From DAOTXK01 sp034430555 (GTDB lineage Bacteria; Chloroflexota; Anaerolineae; Aggregatilineales; Ch27), in the NCBI GenBank assembly GCA_034430555.1, contig DAOUEM010000134.1:1-17668 (forward strand): a DNA stretch of 17,668 nucleotides, written 5' to 3'. The notes under the pieces are model-generated. The model was not told the DNA's origin. It saw only the letters and a list, made by a program, of their open reading frames with translations, and ran no database searches. Shown piece by piece: positions 8,618 through 14,481 of this stretch. The position numbers and the translations under genes were made by a program. Each line of letters starts with the position of its first letter. Position 1 is the first letter of the stretch.

Positions 8618-10672
8618 CTATTCAACGGCCAAACTCTCCATGGTGACCAGATTGCCGGGCGGCACCAGGATAATCTGTGGGAGGGTTGAGCCAGCCAGCA
8701 GCTTAACGGCCGCGTCGATCGCGGTACGGGACGTCTCGCCGCCTTCCACATTAACCGAGACGCGCATAAAGTATCCGTCGCGGATATGCTCCCTGGTCAG
8801 CGCTTCGGCATCAACACCGGTGATCAGCACTGATGACGGATCGATGTCAGCGTCTTCCAGCGCGGCTATCGCCCCATAGGCCCCTGAATCGTTAATACTG
8901 AGGATAACGTCGAAGTGCACATCGGCTACCAGCAAAACACGCACCGACTCTTCGGCGAAGTCGGCGGTGCCTCCCAGGTATCTACCGACGATGTTGGCTT
9001 GGGGAGCATATTCTAAAAAGCCTGATTCCAGGCCATCGGCCCGCGCCTCGATGGCCGGTAGATCGGGAAAGTCAAGGATAATGACATCGGCCATACCACC
9101 ATTTTCATCCGCCACTACCTGACCGGCATACCGGCCTGGCAGCTGGCCCAAAAGGAAATTATCAATCGCTACCAACACACTGCCATCGAAAGACGGCTCG
9201 TCGATATTTTGCAACACGACAGGAATGCCAGCCTCTAAGGCCGATTCCAGCGTATCGTTGACGACATCTTCGTCGACCACACAAACCACCAGCGCCTTCG
9301 CGCCCTCGGTACGCGCCCGTTCAATCTGGATGATCTGGCGATTGGGGTCGGTTTCACTGTCATACCAGCGATAGTCCAGCCCATATGACGCGGCCACATC
9401 CGACATCGTACGAGCCTGCCGGGCAAAAAACTCGCTTTCCATGTTACACACAATGTATGCCACGAATCCATCAGGCCCCAGATGCTGGCGAGCACGCGCG
9501 ATCTCGTCTTCGGATGGGCTTACGTCAGCCGATACGCCCTCCTGCCCGGCCACAATGGTCGGCGGCGCCAGGGTCTGCGGCGCGCCCTGCTGAACGATCA
9601 GTATCACAAAAAACGCGACCAGGACCAACAGGGCTGGCACCGCCAACCCGATCAAACGGGGCACGCTGCGCCAGGTATCAGACCCGCGGGTACCAGACCC
9701 GGTGGAGGCAACAACCGATACGGCCGGCAGGGCTGATGGCGGCGTGGTTTCCGCTGGGGGGGTCGGCGTCGGCGTCGTACTCTGTAAGATGATGACGTCG
9801 GGAGGCGGGGGAGGGACGGCGGCTGCTTCAGGTGGTTCCTTACGGCCGATGGCTGCTTCAAAAGCGGCGGCCATTTGTTCGGCACTCTCGAAACGTTCAT
9901 CGGCGGATTTTTGCAGCGCACGGAGAATGACACTCTCCACAGCCGGCGAGATCGCAGGGTTGAATGCACGGGGCGGCGGCGGCTCCTTTTCAACATGCTG
10001 GTAGATCAGAGAAAAGGTGGTAAGGGCTTCAAACGGCGGGCGCCCGACCACCATGTGATAAAGGATCACGCCCAGGCTGTAAATGTCGGAACGGTGGTTA
10101 ATCGGGTCGCCACGAAGCTGCTCAGGCGACATATAGGCCGGGGTCCCGATGATCGAGCCGGTGGTGGTCAACTGCGACGACCCGCCCAGCACCTTGGCCA
10201 GGCCGAAATCGGCGAGGTAGGCGTTACCCTCGTCATCGAGCAGGATATTACTCGGCTTGAGGTCGCGGTGAATCACCCCACGACGATGCGCATAACCGAG
10301 GGCTGAAGCCACCTGTGCCAGCAAATCACCCACGCGGCTGATGGACATTACCTCGCCTGTCAGAAGCTCGCGCAGTGTGCCGCCGCGGAGCAGCCGCATT
10401 GCCAGGTAAAGCATGTCGTTAGCAATGCCATAATCAAAAACCGGGAGGATGTGAGGATGTTCCAGCACGGCAATCATTTCTGCTTCCCGCTTAAACCGCT
10501 GCTGGAGCAGCTCATGTTCCGCACTGGCAATCAGCGGGATGACCTTCAAAGCCACCTCGCGCTTCACAGAGGGTTGATAGGCGCGGTAGACGTCCGCCAT
10601 CCCCCCTTGCCCGACACGCTCACGAATGTAATAGGGGCCGATCTGCTCGCCGGTGAAGTTCACTCTGTTCAT
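8618..10672 (-). CDS. Transmembrane Ser/Thr kinase with ribose-binding-protein-like ectodomain
   Basis: The 684-residue protein has three parts. Residues 12-275 are a complete PknB-type kinase: glycine loop GQGGMADVY 21-29, ATP lysine K43, helix C glutamate near 63-65, HRDLKPSN 135-142 with catalytic D137, DFG 155-157, and GTPAYMSPEQ 176-185. A Pro/Thr-rich linker (277-335) leads to one membrane helix (about 340-361). Residues 398-684 form a periplasmic-binding-protein type I domain like ribose-binding protein: NMESEFF 410-416, IDNFLLG 503-509, the R544 region, LSINDSGAYGAIAAL 591-605 and ITGVDAE 617-623. By this topology the kinase is cytoplasmic and the binding domain is outside. N410, F415, F416, R544, N594 and D621 line up by eye with ribose-pocket residues, but the usual Asp-Arg pair is N489/I490, so the ligand probably differs. 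A GAGGA ribosome-binding site precedes the ATG at 10672. It is a plausible one-piece nutrient receptor kinase. Confidence 0.95.
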   Translation of the reverse strand: MNRVNFTGEQIGPYYIRERVGQGGMADVYRAYQPSVKREVALKVIPLIASAEHELLQQRFKREAEMIAVLEHPHILPVFDYGIANDMLYLAMRLLRGGTLRELLTGEVMSISRVGDLLAQVASALGYAHRRGVIHRDLKPSNILLDDEGNAYLADFGLAKVLGGSSQLTTTGSIIGTPAYMSPEQLRGDPINHRSDIYSLGVILYHMVVGRPPFEALTTFSLIYQHVEKEPPPPRAFNPAISPAVESVILRALQKSADERFESAEQMAAAFEAAIGRKEPPEAAAVPPPPPDVIILQSTTPTPTPPAETTPPSALPAVSVVASTGSGTRGSDTWRSVPRLIGLAVPALLVLVAFFVILIVQQGAPQTLAPPTIVAGQEGVSADVSPSEDEIARARQHLGPDGFVAYIVCNMESEFFARQARTMSDVAASYGLDYRWYDSETDPNRQIIQIERARTEGAKALVVCVVDEDVVNDTLESALEAGIPVVLQNIDEPSFDGSVLVAIDNFLLGQLPGRYAGQVVADENGGMADVIILDFPDLPAIEARADGLESGFLEYAPQANIVGRYLGGTADFAEESVRVLLVADVHFDVILSINDSGAYGAIAALEDADIDPSSVLITGVDAEALTREHIRDGYFMRVSVNVEGGETSRTAIDAAVKLLAGSTLPQIILVPPGNLVTMESLAVE

Positions 10673-10737
10673 AGCACGCTGTCCTCATGGCCCTGGATCA
10701 CCGACTGCCCCCCCGTGACGAGGGCGATTCTGGAGAG

Positions 10738-10766
10738 AGTATAGAGTTGAACAGTTAACCGAGCAA
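10738..10766 (-). promoter_or_regulatory. Candidate promoter of the receptor kinase gene
   Basis: On the minus strand TATACT (10743-10738) is a good -10 box, with TTGCTC (10766-10761) 17 bp upstream as a weak -35. It lies 66 bp before the kinase ATG. The left arm of the GTTAACC inverted repeat sits inside the spacer between the two boxes, so a bound regulator would block it. Confidence 0.45.
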
Positions 10767-10806
10767 ATCCTCGAAGGTTTGCTACAATAACCGTGTCCTG
10801 GTTAAC
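10754..10806. repeat. GTTAACC inverted repeat in the divergent promoter region
   Basis: GTTAACC at 10754-10760 and GGTTAAC at 10800-10806 form a 7-bp inverted repeat with 39 bp between. It flanks the plus-strand extended -10 at 10780-10788 and overlaps the minus-strand kinase promoter. This looks like a two-site operator acting on both directions; seven base pairs can occur by chance, so this is tentative. Confidence 0.4.
10780..10788 (+). promoter_or_regulatory. Candidate upstream extended -10 promoter toward the sigma gene
   Basis: TGCTACAAT is a TGn-extended -10 with TACAAT at 10783-10788. No good -35 lies 17 bp upstream (CGAGCA), which is tolerated by extended -10 promoters. Transcription would start near 10795. 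Confidence 0.4.
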
Positions 10807-10859
10807 ACTTCATGGCAAGCGCCCCGGTAAAAATGAGTGGGAATATCCAACCAACAAGT

Positions 10860-10865
10860 TATAAT
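10860..10865 (+). promoter_or_regulatory. Candidate proximal -10 box of the sigma-factor leader transcript
   Basis: A perfect TATAAT occurs at 10860-10865, with only a poor -35 (TGGGAA at 10838-10843, 16-bp spacing). If used, the RNA starts near 10872 and carries a leader of about 180 nt before the chosen sigma-factor start, including a leader ORF and a terminator. Confidence 0.45.
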
Positions 10866-10890
10866 TAACGTCCCACAAGGGGGCTTATTG

Positions 10891-10914
10891 ATGCTCAAGC
10901 GCACCATCATCTGA
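10891..10914 (+). CDS. Possible leader ORF MLKRTII upstream of the sigma gene
   Basis: ATG at 10891 opens seven sense codons (Met-Leu-Lys-Arg-Thr-Ile-Ile) ending in TGA at 10912-10914. A Shine-Dalgarno-like AAGGGGGC (10878-10885) lies just upstream, better than the site in front of the sigma gene itself. It ends about 65 nt before an intrinsic terminator, as in leader peptides of attenuation systems. A chance short ORF is equally possible; codon content shows no obvious run of a single amino acid apart from two Ile. Confidence 0.3.
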   Translation: MLKRTII

Positions 10915-10941
10915 ACGCACCAGGCACATAGCGATTGTGGC

Positions 10942-11010
10942 GATGGGGCCTTTGAACCTCATCTGCCAGACGGTATGAGGCCTTGTCGCGGACGGCAAGG
11001 CTTTTTCTCT
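10942..11010 (+). terminator. Leader terminator with competing upstream hairpins
   Basis: GCCTTGTCG (10980-10988) pairs with CGGCAAGGC (10993-11001) around the loop CGGA, a 9-bp stem with one G-U pair, followed by TTTTTCTCT (11002-11010). It is a textbook intrinsic terminator ending about 40 nt before the sigma-factor start. Just upstream, CCTCATC (10957-10963) can pair either with GATGGGG (10942-10948) or, as CCTCAT, with ATGAGG (10975-10980), which abuts the terminator stem. Alternative pairings plus a terminator in a 5' leader are the layout of an attenuator. The alternative is that a small RNA of about 135 nt ends here and the sigma gene is read by read-through. Confidence 0.75.
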
Positions 11011-11050
11011 GTCATAAGTCAGACCAACATTGATGATAACACGGGAAGTC

Positions 11051-12244
11051 ATGCTACAGTCTAATCTCGATCAACTGCTGGCCAAAGGTGACGAGCAGGG
11101 TTACCTAACATACGATGACATCCTTACCGTCCTCCCCTCGGCGGAGCAAGATGATGTCGTCAGGCTGGATGAACTGCTTGAGCAACTGGCAGATGCAGGA
11201 ATCTCCGTCCTGGCCGAACCGCCTGACAAGGTGGATGGCGGCGATCAGGACAACATTGCAATCGCCAAAGATTTCAGTACCATAACGTTAGCCGATTTAC
11301 GCGAAGATGCCGGCTACCAGCAGGCGCTGGAAACCGACGACGTGGTGGGCCTCTACCTGAAAGAAGCCGGACGCATCCCGCTGCTGACGGCTGAGCAGGA
11401 GGTTTCGCTGGCCAAACGCATCGAGGCCGGCGACCTGGCCGAAGGGCAACTGGCCGAATACCACGATTCCCTGTCGCCAGACAACCACCGGGAACTCCAG
11501 GGGCTGGTATTTGACGGCAAGGACGCGCAGGAGCACCTGATCCGGGCCAACGCCCGGCTGGTCGTCAGCATCGCCAAAAAATACGTGGGGCGTGGCGTCC
11601 CCTTCCTGGACCTGATTCAGGAAGGCAACATCGGGCTGATCCGGGCCGTGCGCAAGTTCGAGTACCAGCGCGGCCACAAATTCAGCACCTATGCGACCTG
11701 GTGGATTCGGCAGGCCGTGAGCCGCGCCGTGGCCGACCAGGGCCGCACGATACGGGTACCGGTGCACATGGGCGACCAGATCAACAGGCTGCTGCGCGAA
11801 TCGGCGATGCTGTCGCAGCAGTTAGGCCGCGACCCGACCATTGACGAACTGGCGGTGCAGCTCAAAATCGCACCGGAGAAGGTCTCCGAGTTAATGGAAA
11901 TTTCCCGGCGGCCGGTCAGCCTCGACGCACCGACCAACGAGGAACAAGATTCCGAAATTGGCGATTTTATCGAGGACTCAAACGCGCCATCACCGCCGCA
12001 GATCGTCGCCGAGCAACTGCTGCGCGAGCAGGTGACGGAATTGATGGACCGGCTGCCGGAGCGGGAAGCCTACATTCTGCGCCTGCGCTACGGCCTGGAA
12101 GAGGGCCGGATCCATACGCTGGAGGAAGTCGGGCAGAAAATCGGAGTCACGCGCGAGCGGGTGCGCCAGCTGGAGGCGCAGGCCCTCAACCGCCTGCGGC
12201 ACTCTTCCGCTTTGATGCTGCGCGACTACCTGATCGAGGAGTAG
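11051..12244 (+). CDS. rpoD: RNA polymerase sigma factor, primary type (RpoD/SigA)
   Basis: With the ATG at 11051 the protein has 397 residues. A TTG at 11030 and an ATG at 11033 are in frame but have no Shine-Dalgarno; ATG 11051 has GGGAAG a few bases before it and places the N-terminus exactly at a region 1.1-like segment (LLAKGDEQGYLTYDDIL). Region 1.2 follows at about 97-130 (DDVVGLYLKEAGRIPLLTAE), then region 2 at about 160-238, with the core-binding and -10 melting helices IQEGNIGLIRAVRKFEYQRG and FSTYATWWIRQAVSRAVADQ, and TIRVPVHM. Region 3 spans about 240-318, and region 4 about 323-393 with the -35-reading helix TRERVRQLEAQALNRLR. All regions are present, so this is a housekeeping or very close group-2 sigma factor. 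Its leader contains a terminator, which suggests attenuation, and it is probably cotranscribed with the membrane protein starting 3 bp after its stop. Confidence 0.95.
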   Translation: MLQSNLDQLLAKGDEQGYLTYDDILTVLPSAEQDDVVRLDELLEQLADAGISVLAEPPDKVDGGDQDNIAIAKDFSTITLADLREDAGYQQALETDDVVGLYLKEAGRIPLLTAEQEVSLAKRIEAGDLAEGQLAEYHDSLSPDNHRELQGLVFDGKDAQEHLIRANARLVVSIAKKYVGRGVPFLDLIQEGNIGLIRAVRKFEYQRGHKFSTYATWWIRQAVSRAVADQGRTIRVPVHMGDQINRLLRESAMLSQQLGRDPTIDELAVQLKIAPEKVSELMEISRRPVSLDAPTNEEQDSEIGDFIEDSNAPSPPQIVAEQLLREQVTELMDRLPEREAYILRLRYGLEEGRIHTLEEVGQKIGVTRERVRQLEAQALNRLRHSSALMLRDYLIEE

Positions 12245-12247
12245 GGT

Positions 12248-13042
12248 ATGAGTAGCGATCGGGCAAGCGAACGGAATCTTTTGCTGTGGTTATGGTCCCT
12301 GATCCTGGTGATGTTGAGCGTGCTGCTGCTGCTCAATAACTTCCTGCTGCTGGACTTCAACGTGCTGCAATTGTGGCCCCTGCTGCTGGTAGGCCTGGGC
12401 CTGCAAGTATTGCTGCGCGGCGACCTGGGATTCAGCTGGGCGGGACAAAACTTCGGGATCACGCGGGGCAGCGTGGAAGCAGGCACCTTACGCGCCAACA
12501 GTGGCGAACTCGACCTGCGCGTGCGCGCCCTTCAGCGCGAGGGTCGCCTGATCGCCGGGCAGTACACCGCGCGCTCTCGCCCGGAGCTTCGCGCCGACGG
12601 CAACCGCGCCATCCTGACCATGCTGCGCGGCCGCACCTGGCTGCTCTCGCTGGCCGACTGGGACTTAACGCTGGCCATTGATCTGCCCTGGAATTTGCTG
12701 TTGAGTACCTACCTGGGCGAGATCGAGGTCGATATGCGCGGCCTGATCATCGAGCATGCCCATATCGCCAGCGGCACGGGCGACATCCGGATGGTTGGCC
12801 CGGATACGCCTGCCGGTCCCATAATCATCCGGTCCACCCTCGGTGATATTTATCTGGCCGTGCCGGAACACATGGAAGCGGCCGTATTCGTCTACGGGGG
12901 ACCGCTGTTCGGGATTAACGTGCAGAACAGCCGCTGGGAGCAGCGGACAGAAAATCTGTATGTCACGCCGGGCATTGATGACGCCATCGATCCGCTGGAG
13001 TTTACGGTGAGCGGCACTACGGGCGACCTGATCCTGTCCTGA
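12248..13042 (+). CDS. LiaF-like membrane protein
   Basis: The 264-residue protein has two adjacent N-terminal membrane helices (about 11-33 and 37-56, rich in Leu: LLLWLWSLILVMLSVLLLLN). A C-terminal region of about 190 residues of short beta-strand-like repeats follows (SGELDLRVRAL, GEIEVDMRGL, GTGDIRMVGP, LGDIYLAV, GTTGDLIL), resembling the beta-helical part of LiaF or putative adhesin-like proteins. In Firmicutes, LiaF-type proteins restrain envelope-stress two-component systems; no partner kinase or regulator lies next to this gene. The ATG follows GAGGAG within the last codons of the sigma gene, only 3 bp after its stop, so translational coupling is likely. Family placement is from architecture; the role is inferred to be envelope sensing or homeostasis. 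Confidence 0.8.
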   Translation: MSSDRASERNLLLWLWSLILVMLSVLLLLNNFLLLDFNVLQLWPLLLVGLGLQVLLRGDLGFSWAGQNFGITRGSVEAGTLRANSGELDLRVRALQREGRLIAGQYTARSRPELRADGNRAILTMLRGRTWLLSLADWDLTLAIDLPWNLLLSTYLGEIEVDMRGLIIEHAHIASGTGDIRMVGPDTPAGPIIIRSTLGDIYLAVPEHMEAAVFVYGGPLFGINVQNSRWEQRTENLYVTPGIDDAIDPLEFTVSGTTGDLILS

Positions 13043-13071
13043 GCGGAGCCGCCAACCTCAGCCTAACCCGT

Positions 13072-13908
13072 CTACCGCAGGATGAACGTCAGGCGATCCT
13101 CCGTCATGCTGATGCTCGCCAGGCTGAGCGTCTGCCCGCCGGCCCGCACGGTCGCCTGCTGCAGCGCCGTATTGACCCGCATCACCCACGCATCGACGAA
13201 GTCGGCTATCTCGCCATCCGGCGGTATGGCGTAGAGCATTCCATTGACAACCACGCCTGCCGGGATTAAGCCGGCGCCTGCCGGCGTCACGAGGGCTACC
13301 AGTCCGGCCTCCTGCCATAACCCTGCCAGGAAAATACTGCCGGAAATCACCGCCCCACCCGCTCGAAAGTCCACGCCGGACACACGAAACTGGCCGGTGA
13401 CGCAATTTTGCAGCCAGCGGGCACACAACGGCGTCAGCGCGTCTTCACGGTAAACGATGATTCCCAGGGGACGGCCATCCGTGCCCTCGCCAATCCACAG
13501 GGTTTCGGCCAATATCTCGCCACTGGACAGCGAGACACTCCCCAGGGTGCCAACATCAATCACCACGGTGGCGGGAGTCTGGTAAGACTGGAACCAGCCT
13601 TCGTAAGCAGCAGCGACAACCTGGTCTGACTCCCGAGGTAGTGGCGCTGCCAGAGCTGGTTCAGCAGGTGAGGGTAAAACAGCGGCAGTTGGCAGGGCAA
13701 CCTGCAGCTGGACGGTTGTCTCTGTGCTGGCCCGCCTGGACCAGAACGCTTCCACGTCCCCCTGCGGTTCAAAACCTACGACTCGCAGGGCCAGACCGGG
13801 CAGCGCCGGCAGCAGCAGCACGCCGATCAGGCCGCCAGCCAGACAGACTGGAATCACCCACAGGCCCCACCACAGACTCGAGCGTCGACGATACCGTTGT
13901 ACGCGCAT
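13072..13908 (-). CDS. Membrane-anchored extracytoplasmic protein of unknown function
   Basis: I do not recognise this 278-residue protein. I chose the ATG at 13908 because GGGAGG lies 8 nt upstream; an in-frame ATG at 13968 lacks such a site and would overlap the tRNA-Cys promoter. A basic N-terminus (MRVQRYRRRSS) precedes one membrane helix (about 13-35), so most of the chain should lie outside. Residues 60-92 are Ala/Pro-rich, then a beta-rich domain of about 180 residues repeats themes such as VVIDVGTLGSVSLSSGEILA and DFRAGGAVISGSIFLAGLW. Two cysteines (about 162 and 169) might form a disulfide. The pattern of amphipathic strands ending in RLTFILR could be a lipid-binding or beta-sandwich domain, but this is not established. 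It converges on the LiaF-like gene with 29 bp between stops. Confidence 0.8.
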   Translation of the reverse strand: MRVQRYRRRSSLWWGLWVIPVCLAGGLIGVLLLPALPGLALRVVGFEPQGDVEAFWSRRASTETTVQLQVALPTAAVLPSPAEPALAAPLPRESDQVVAAAYEGWFQSYQTPATVVIDVGTLGSVSLSSGEILAETLWIGEGTDGRPLGIIVYREDALTPLCARWLQNCVTGQFRVSGVDFRAGGAVISGSIFLAGLWQEAGLVALVTPAGAGLIPAGVVVNGMLYAIPPDGEIADFVDAWVMRVNTALQQATVRAGGQTLSLASISMTEDRLTFILR

Positions 13909-13950
13909 CCCTTCGTCCTCCCAAAACCCCCTGATACCCACAAATGAATC

Positions 13951-13979
13951 TTTACAAGGCAGGTACATTTCGCTATACT
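13951..13979 (+). promoter_or_regulatory. Promoter of tRNA-Cys
   Basis: TTTACA (13951-13956) and TATACT (13974-13979) are separated by exactly 17 bp; each differs from consensus at one position. The predicted start near 13986 leaves only a few nucleotides before the mature tRNA 5' end at 13991. Confidence 0.75.
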
Positions 13980-13990
13980 AACCTCCATAA

Positions 13991-14061
13991 GGCGACGTCG
14001 CCAAGTGGTAAGGCAAGGGTCTGCAAAACCCTTATCGTCGGTTCGATTCCGACCGTCGCCT
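13991..14061 (+). tRNA. tRNA-Cys (anticodon GCA)
   Basis: The 71-nt sequence folds as a cloverleaf: acceptor GGCGACG (13991-13997) pairs with CGTCGCC (14054-14060). A short D arm (GCC...GGC) follows, then anticodon stem AGGGT/ACCCT with loop CTGCAAA giving GCA, and T arm GTCGG-TTCGATT-CCGAC. The discriminator is T (14061), as expected for cysteine. No CCA is encoded, so the tail must be added after transcription. Confidence 0.96.
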
Positions 14062-14130
14062 CAGAAGTTACGCCGGTCCTCAGTAAGGGCTGGCGTCTTC
14101 TGTATACCCCACAATCACCCAACCGGGTGA
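14062..14130 (+). terminator. Hairpins between tRNA-Cys and the T-box leader
   Basis: Directly after the tRNA, CAGAA (14062-14066), ACGCC (14070-14074) and GTCCT (14076-14080) pair with AGGGC (14086-14090), GGCGT (14092-14096) and TTCTG (14098-14102), making a long interrupted stem. TCACCC/GGGTGA (14115-14120/14125-14130) adds a second one. Neither has a T-tract, so termination is uncertain. They may instead guide 3' processing of the tRNA. No clear separate promoter for the T-box is visible, only a TATAGC box at 14133, so cotranscription of tRNA-Cys with the downstream gene remains possible. Confidence 0.4.
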
Positions 14131-14148
14131 GCTATAGCCGAAGCATCG

Positions 14149-14425
14149 ATGGCGACAAGTAGGGATGCACGCACGGTACAGAGAACGGCCACCTGCTGAG
14201 AAAGCCGCCCGCCGCCCATCCTGAAGGACCCGCCGGAGCTAGCACGGTGAACCTCGGAGGCAGCCGCCTGCCGTCATTAGCCGCGTTTCGGATCGCGCCC
14301 GTTATCGCGCTGGAGTCTGCCCCTTTCAGACGACTCCTAGAGGCTGGCGTTCGCGAGGACCCCGGCAAACCAAGGTGGCACCACGAGCGCCCCCTCGTCC
14401 TTGGCGACGAGGGAGCGTTGTTACT
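14149..14425 (+). promoter_or_regulatory. T-box riboswitch, tRNA-Asp specific (specifier GAC)
   Basis: Stem I closes with GGCG (14151-14154) on CGCC (14231-14234) and GGATG (14163-14167) on CATCC (14217-14221). Between them lie the S-turn AGTA (14158-14161) and the specifier-loop strand TGAAGGACC, placing GAC (Asp) at 14227-14229. AGAGA and GCTGAGAAAGC further out match the AG bulge and distal loop. The antiterminator is CCAAGG (14370-14375), the seven-base bulge TGGCACC (14376-14382) and ACGAG (14383-14387), pairing with CTCGT and CCTTGG (14394-14404). TGGC is complementary to the GCCA end of tRNA-Asp. The competing terminator is CCCTCGTC (14392-14399) with GACGAGGG (14406-14413), then GCGTTGTTACT. 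Uncharged tRNA-Asp should stabilise the antiterminator and raise expression of the downstream AspRS. The base after the specifier is C rather than the usual purine. Confidence 0.92.
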
Positions 14426-14481
14426 AGATTCCTGGCCAGAGGGTCGGGGATAGGCGGCAGCCACCATAGGAGGAGGGTCTG

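Noticed and set aside
11030..11050. TTG 11030 or ATG 11033 as the sigma-factor start
   Set aside because: Neither has a Shine-Dalgarno, and the sigma region 1.1-like sequence begins right after ATG 11051, which has GGGAAG upstream. The call remains open without protein data.
14222..14255. AAC in GGTGAACCTC as an asparagine specifier of the T-box
   Set aside because: It lies outside Stem I once the closing helices GGCG/CGCC and GGATG/CATCC are drawn. The specifier position within the loop is GAC, which also fits the AspRS gene.
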